Shown one piece after another: positions 59,376-64,000 of a DNA stretch of 64,000 nucleotides. Each line of letters opens with the position of its first letter. Position 1 is the first letter of the stretch. Location: NCBI GenBank assembly GCA_029204225.1, contig CM055099.1, forward strand, positions 54,278,983 to 54,342,982, written 5' to 3'. The notes under the pieces are model-generated. The model was not told where the DNA came from and ran no database searches. It saw nothing but the letters and a program-made list of their open reading frames with translations. The stretch is from Diphasiastrum complanatum. Lineage: Eukaryota; Streptophyta; Lycopodiopsida; Lycopodiales; Lycopodiaceae. The position numbers were made by a program, and so were the translations under genes.

Positions 59376-59735
59376 TAGAGCTAGTGTTGTCTAGTTTTTG
59401 ACACAATTAGTTTCATTCCATTTGGATGAGCCAATCAAAAGTTATAAGAATTTGAAGAGGGTTAGGTAGGGCACCTAGACCTTGGTGGACACATTTGTTT
59501 TGGTCAAGAGATTGCTTGTTTGATCCTAATTCACAGTTGTATGCTTTTCAATCTTATCTATTTGAGATCTAGGCACTGTTTTGAGATCTTAGCCATTTTG
59601 TTTCATGAAATATCATTGTATTTGAGTCAAATTTGATTTATTAGTGTATTTCACACGTGCTAAGAGTGTTTGATCCTAACTTTGCCCATACTCCATCATT
59701 TGATGTGAAGTAGATCTAGTTTTGGAGAGATTGGT
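59376..59735. other. Intergenic, no gene recognised
   Basis: No coding is seen; one CACACGTGC motif at about 59652. It may include leader sequence of a copia relative. Confidence 0.4.
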
Positions 59736-60269
59736 AGCAATTGAGGCCAATTTCATATTAGAGTGTGGGAAAGTTAGAATGCGAGTTTGAGTAGATTCAA
59801 ATTTGAATAATTGAGTACATTGAATCTAGACCCAAAATAGTAGGGTTTGCATTTTGCAGGGAAAGCCAAGTGGCCAAATAGGGTTTGGACCTGTTATAAA
59901 TGGATGCAACTCGTGGAAAGAGTGATATTCTCTCTTCTCTATCTCATTTCATGCCTATACATGGTTCTCTTGGGTTCTACTATCCATTGGTGCACTATAT
60001 TGGTGATTGCTTGCAATTCTATGTGTAGAATGATCTATATTTGTTATTTTTGGATCCACATGTGTGAAATACAGTATCTTGCTGGTTTTGTACGGACATC
60101 AATAGTACTTCATCATTTCATTCAAGTTTGATCAAGTTCTATTAGTGTTGGATCTCATTTTGTGTGTAGATGCTGATTTTTCTAAATTGGTGAGATTGGT
60201 AGTGTATTTCTCTTTCTAACCAAAGATCTTTCAAGTGGATTGGATCATAATGATCTGAAATCCTTCACA
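59736..60269 (+). mobile_element. Copia-A LTR, 5'-shortened
   Basis: It matches 5620-6214 of the copia-A LTR with a small deletion near its start, and ends AAATCCTTCACA. A TATA-like TTATAAATGG is at about 59896 and CCACATGTGTGAAA at about 60057. The PBS after it is damaged (TGGAAATCAG), followed by copia-A leader. Confidence 0.88.
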
Positions 60270-60590
60270 TGGAAATCAGATCTATCAATGATTTGGTGAA
60301 GATATCAAGTCTAGAGCATGCTAGAGAGGATTCTACACCAAAATCGAGTTTTTTGGTTTTGTATCTTTTGTAGATCAAAACCATATATAGGTCTATACAC
60401 TTGATCAATTCCGATTTTTCATTTCACACACTGGATTTGGCCAATTTTTGGATCATTGGATCAGCCTAAGTGGTGGCTAATAATTGCATATCAAATTTTC
60501 AACATATGCATGTAGATTTGGAAAAGTCAATTTTTTGTGATTTTGTCAAAACCCTAATCAAACATAGTTAGATTGAAGTTTGATGACTTT
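60270..60590 (+). other. Copia-A leader remnant
   Basis: This matches the leader at 58399-58710 (for example GATTTGGTGAAGATATCAAG and TTTTGTCAAAACCCTAAT). Gag does not follow. Confidence 0.7.
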
Positions 60591-61232
60591 AAGTTCTGAG
60601 GTCAATAGGGGGGACAATCAAGTGTAAGCCTAATTGGGTCCAATGATAGTTGAGGACAAAGTGCACAATTTCACATTTGGTAAATAGGAATAGCTTTTAC
60701 TTAAAGTGTTTTCTTCATCAAAGGTAGGAGAGGTGACTATCTATCTAGAGACTTAGGCACATCTCATATCCAACCATCCCATAGATGGGAGAGACATACA
60801 AAGTATTTTAGTAGGAACTTGGTTGGAGGTCACTATTTCACGAGGAGAGATCATTCATTGCTAGTGTATATAATTTTGGCTTTGCCTAAAGAGTTCTGTT
60901 GATCAACTTGCATAGATACCACTACATGTGCCCTTTCCATTTTCACTTCATTTGGCTCATAGGGATATAGCATGTCATTGTTAAGTTTCCAATGCTAAGT
61001 CTCCAAATTTGATTGTTTATTTTTCAAAAATGTTCCATGGGGAATGGATCAAGCATTGTCTTCTCATGAGGTTGTAACCTTGGTATTTGAAGCTTACAAA
61101 TGTTGCAATCTTTTAATATGGTTTGGTCAGCTAATTTTGTTTCAACTGAATTGCTAGAAACAAAATTGTAGGCAAGTGATTTTTGTTTGTAATAAGATAT
61201 GTTTTCTTGGTGTGTGTTTTAGGAATAATGCC
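60591..61232. other. Intergenic, no gene recognised
   Basis: No reading frame or repeat of note; it may hold decayed copia sequence. Confidence 0.4.
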
Positions 61233-61713
<481 letters not shown>

Positions 61714-62110
61714 TGTGAAGGATTTCAGATCATTATGATCCAATCCACTTGAAAGATCTTTGGTTAGAAAGAGAAATACAATACCAATCTCACCAATGTA
61801 GAAAAATCAGCATCTACACATAAAATGAGATGCAAACACTAATAGAACATGATCAAACTTGAATAAAATGATGAAGTAATGTTGTTGTCCCATATTTTTG
61901 GGTCTAGATTCAATGTACCCAATTATTCAAATTTGAATCTACTCAAACTCGCATTCTAACTTTCTCACATTTTCAATGAGTGTTTATTCAAATGAAAATT
62001 AGACTAATGAACTTTGAAAAGTCAATCTCTAAGTCTAAAACAAGTTTTGGCCTCAATATGCCAAATATGGAGATATTGACAAAATGATCAAACTAGTTGA
62101 ATCTTTCACA
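61714..62110 (-). mobile_element. Minus-strand copia-A 3' LTR, internally deleted
   Basis: On the minus strand it starts TGTGAAAGATTC at 62110 and ends ATCCTTCACA at 61714. It is 397 bp against 649 in the copy at 5566; the TATA box and CT-rich middle are missing. The 5' neighbour is the purine tract GTTGAAGAGGGAG. Confidence 0.88.
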
Positions 62111-62290
62111 CTCCCTCTTCAACTAGTTTTAGCATAGACTTTGAAGCACTCCAAGTGAAGTCCTATGATTCATGAACAAGTCCTTTCCAAATGCTTTGGT
62201 GAAGATATCAGTTACACATTCCCTTGAAGACACATGTTGAAGCTTCACCTCCTTTGCAATGACTTGCTCTCTCACAAAATTTTGCAATAC
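62111..62290 (-). pseudogene. Minus-strand copia-A RNase H C-terminus
   Basis: NFVREQVIAKEVKLQHVSSR then TDIFTKAFGKDLFMNHRTSL, the same end as copia-A at 5395-5530. It is fused in frame, on its N-terminal side, to unrelated coding sequence. Confidence 0.88.
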
Positions 62291-62945
62291 CACTTCAATG
62301 AGACATGAAGAATCAACGAGAATGTAAATGAAATGATTCCACCATGCTTCCAACTCTGAACTCTCTGGAAAAATACAGCAAACAATTAATAAATGTGAGT
62401 GATCAACTTTTGCTTGCATGTCTCCTCCTCCTTTGTCCTTTGTTTCCTTGTATCCACCATGATACTCCATAAATGAGCCTCCATCTCCATCTTGCCATAA
62501 GATGCCATCAACACTTGATTACTTGGCCATGAATGAGTGACATAATAAACCTCCAATAGCTTCATTTCCATCAGCAAAACCAGCCAAGAATGCTAGTGCA
62601 AATCCAACATTAAAACAATGCTCACCAATGTAGCTAGTTTTACCATATCTTGACAATTTGCACACATCCACATGAAATTGCTCAATCATGAGACAGAACA
62701 AGTAAAGTAAACTTGAACAACACTTCCTTGCTGCTCCTTTGACCTTACTTGAGTCTTCAGTAAGTTGCAAAATTATATCCATAACATCTTTGCCAATTAC
62801 CTCTCCTTTGATGCTCTTGACTAGCTCCAAATTGCCAGCTTTCCTTTTGACTAGTTGAAGCCCTTTGAGATCAACCTCTTGAACTTCAACTTGACCATAA
62901 AAGTAATTGAATTTTTTTTTTTTTCTACAGCAAGATAACATCCAT
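62291..62945 (-). CDS. Host-like insert replacing RT in a copia-A element
   Basis: On the minus strand an open stretch of about 130 codons starts near 62910 (FNYFYGQVEVQEVDLKGLQL), then VIGKDVMDIILQLTEDSSKV, YGKTSYIGEHCFNVGFALAF and LLCHSFMAK. After a stop and a frame change a second stretch (about 62305-62470) with SELEAWWNHFIYILVDSSC runs straight into copia RNase H. None of it resembles RT or any retroelement domain I know, and it is well composed for a folded protein. On the other side the copia RT start (EEEWIEAMDLEYQALMKSGT) breaks off near 62980. I could not assign a family. A captured host transcript is the simplest idea; a decayed second transposon is the alternative. Confidence 0.45.
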
Positions 62946-64000
62946 CCACTTGCATAGCTCCATGTACACAAGAAGATCCTCCAAAAGGTGTTCCACTCTT
63001 CATAAGAGCTTGATACTCAAGATCCATTGCTTCGATCCACTCCTCTTCTTTATTTCTTGATCTAAACTTGTAGGCACATCCAAAGAGGTTAGAAAAGCAA
63101 CATAATTTCCAAAAACTACTTGCTTACCCTTTTGATCATATGTGAGCCTTGAAGGTACTTGTCTTTATCTTGATGTTCTCCTTGGCTTTTGACTTGGTGA
63201 AGGTCTACCATCATCACCATCCAAAGTAGGATCATTTTCATCAACATCAAGAATATTAGATCCATCCACACTACCATAAATCATGCTTGAAGACACTTTT
63301 GGAATGTTCCCCTAATCAAAAATGACATCTCTACCAACAATCACTTTGTTAGTAGAAGGAATGTAAACCTTGTAGGCTTTACTCACCTCACTATATCCAA
63401 CAAAAATACCTTTTCTTGAAGATGGATCCTCCTTGGTCCTATCATCAAGAGTAATGTTGACATAGCATGTGCATCCAAAGGTTCTTAGAAAGTTGACACT
63501 CGGCCTCCTCTTGAATAGCATCTCAAAAGGTGTCCTTCCATCCAAAATAGCACTCGAACACCTATTGCACAAGAAAATATTGGCACACAACAAAGATTGA
63601 TCCCAAAATGGTTTGTCAAGATTAGCAGTTAACCTCATAGCTTTAGCAGTTTCACATAAAGTCCTATTCTTCCTTTCAACCACTCCATTTTGTTGTGGGG
63701 TCCTTGATGTTGTATACTCCCTCTTGATCCCATGCTCATCACAAAAGGCCTTGAACTTGGTAGATATGTACTCACCACCATTGTCACTCCTCAAGCACTT
63801 GATCATTGCGGAATGTTACATACACCTTATCTCCACTATTGCTAGTTGTAGTAAATCCATGAATATCCGAATGTACAAGTTGAAAAGGCTTTGTAGATTT
63901 AGATATAGATCTAGTATAGGGTACTCTATGTGACTTAGACAAAGCACAAGACTCACAAACATGTTTGATGCCACTTAAGGAACTTGGAAGACCTATCACA
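62946..64000 (-). pseudogene. Minus-strand copia-A integrase to start of RT (runs off window)
   Basis: From the right edge: pre-integrase and zinc-binding part (CESCALSKSHRVPY, FQLVHSDIHG), a deletion near 63825, then IKCLRSDNGGEYISTKFKAF, PQQNGVVERKNRTLCETAKA, LDKPFWDQSLLCANIFLCNR and LRTFGCTCYVNITLDDRTKE to VIVGRDVIFD. The linker and the first RT residues follow to about 62980. Breaks include the deletion within the integrase core and a TAG after IFD. It supplies the integrase missing from the copia-A copy at 3966. Confidence 0.9.

Noticed and set aside
62519-62971. The phrase KGLQLVKR as a B-family DNA polymerase motif
   Set aside because: Only a few residues agree and no catalytic motif follows; the resemblance is too weak to name the gene.

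Overview
This 64-kb window looks like plant nuclear DNA dominated by transposable elements. The plant signals are Ty1/copia and Ty3/gypsy polyproteins of plant type, primer-binding sites matching initiator tRNA-Met, a LINE-like ORF1 with a DUF4283-type fold, G-box palindromes, and a VPS18-like exon. No bacterial operons, rRNA or CRISPR arrays were seen, and I recognised no tRNA gene. The species cannot be named from the sequence. Very long (CT)n/(GA)n arrays, eight of about 118-161 nt, are a striking feature of this genome.

I use local family names. Copia-A has an LTR of about 649 bp starting TGTGAAAGATT. Copia-B has an LTR of about 735 bp starting TGTGAAGAATTG. Copia-C has an LTR of about 785 bp starting TGTTAAAATTG. 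Copia-D is the 6.6-9.45 kb pol and its relative at 57.5 kb. Copia-E is the 54.9-56.4 kb pol and its relative at 33.9 kb. There is one gypsy element.

Layout: 0-3.8 kb has a microsatellite, a decayed coiled-coil gene and an unknown minus-strand ORF. 4-6.2 kb is a 5'-truncated copia-A with its 3' LTR. 6.5-6.6 kb is a candidate terminal host exon (minus). 6.6-9.5 kb is a decayed copia-D. 10.2-10.9 kb is a copia-B solo LTR with a target duplication. 13.5-14.4 kb is a decayed minus-strand gene fragment duplicated at 52.6-53.8 kb. 14.5-18.5 kb is a complete copia-C insertion (two LTRs, PBS, PPT, 5-bp target duplication) that has lost protease, integrase and most of RT. 19.4-21.3 kb is LINE ORF1-like. 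21.3-23.8 kb is a truncated copia-B. 25.7-28.9 kb mixes CT arrays with host-gene fragments (VPS18-like; an unknown two-exon gene). 29-29.7 kb is a minus-strand copia RT with an internal tandem duplication. 33.9-38.5 kb is a pile of copia integrase fragments and a copia-B element.

38.6-50.1 kb is a large, 5'-truncated Ty3/gypsy element: gag with three zinc knuckles, protease, RT/RNase H, integrase, then a separate sense-strand third ORF of about 1,030 codons, then an 811-bp 3' LTR. The third ORF has its own TATA-like box and a leader spacer that resembles the spacer before gag. It is my best candidate for something under-described.

50.6-54 kb has an 18-bp minisatellite, CT/CA modules and the second gene-fragment copy. 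54.9-64 kb has copia-E, copia-D and several copia-A pieces on both strands, including a minus-strand copia-A whose RT region is replaced by an unrelated host-like ORF.

Most retroelement genes are broken by stops and frameshifts, and two stops can be shown by sibling copies to be C-to-T or G-to-A changes, as expected for methylated, silenced DNA. No element here looks autonomous. The copia-C deletion derivative keeps everything needed in cis and has nearly identical LTRs, so it is the youngest datable insertion.
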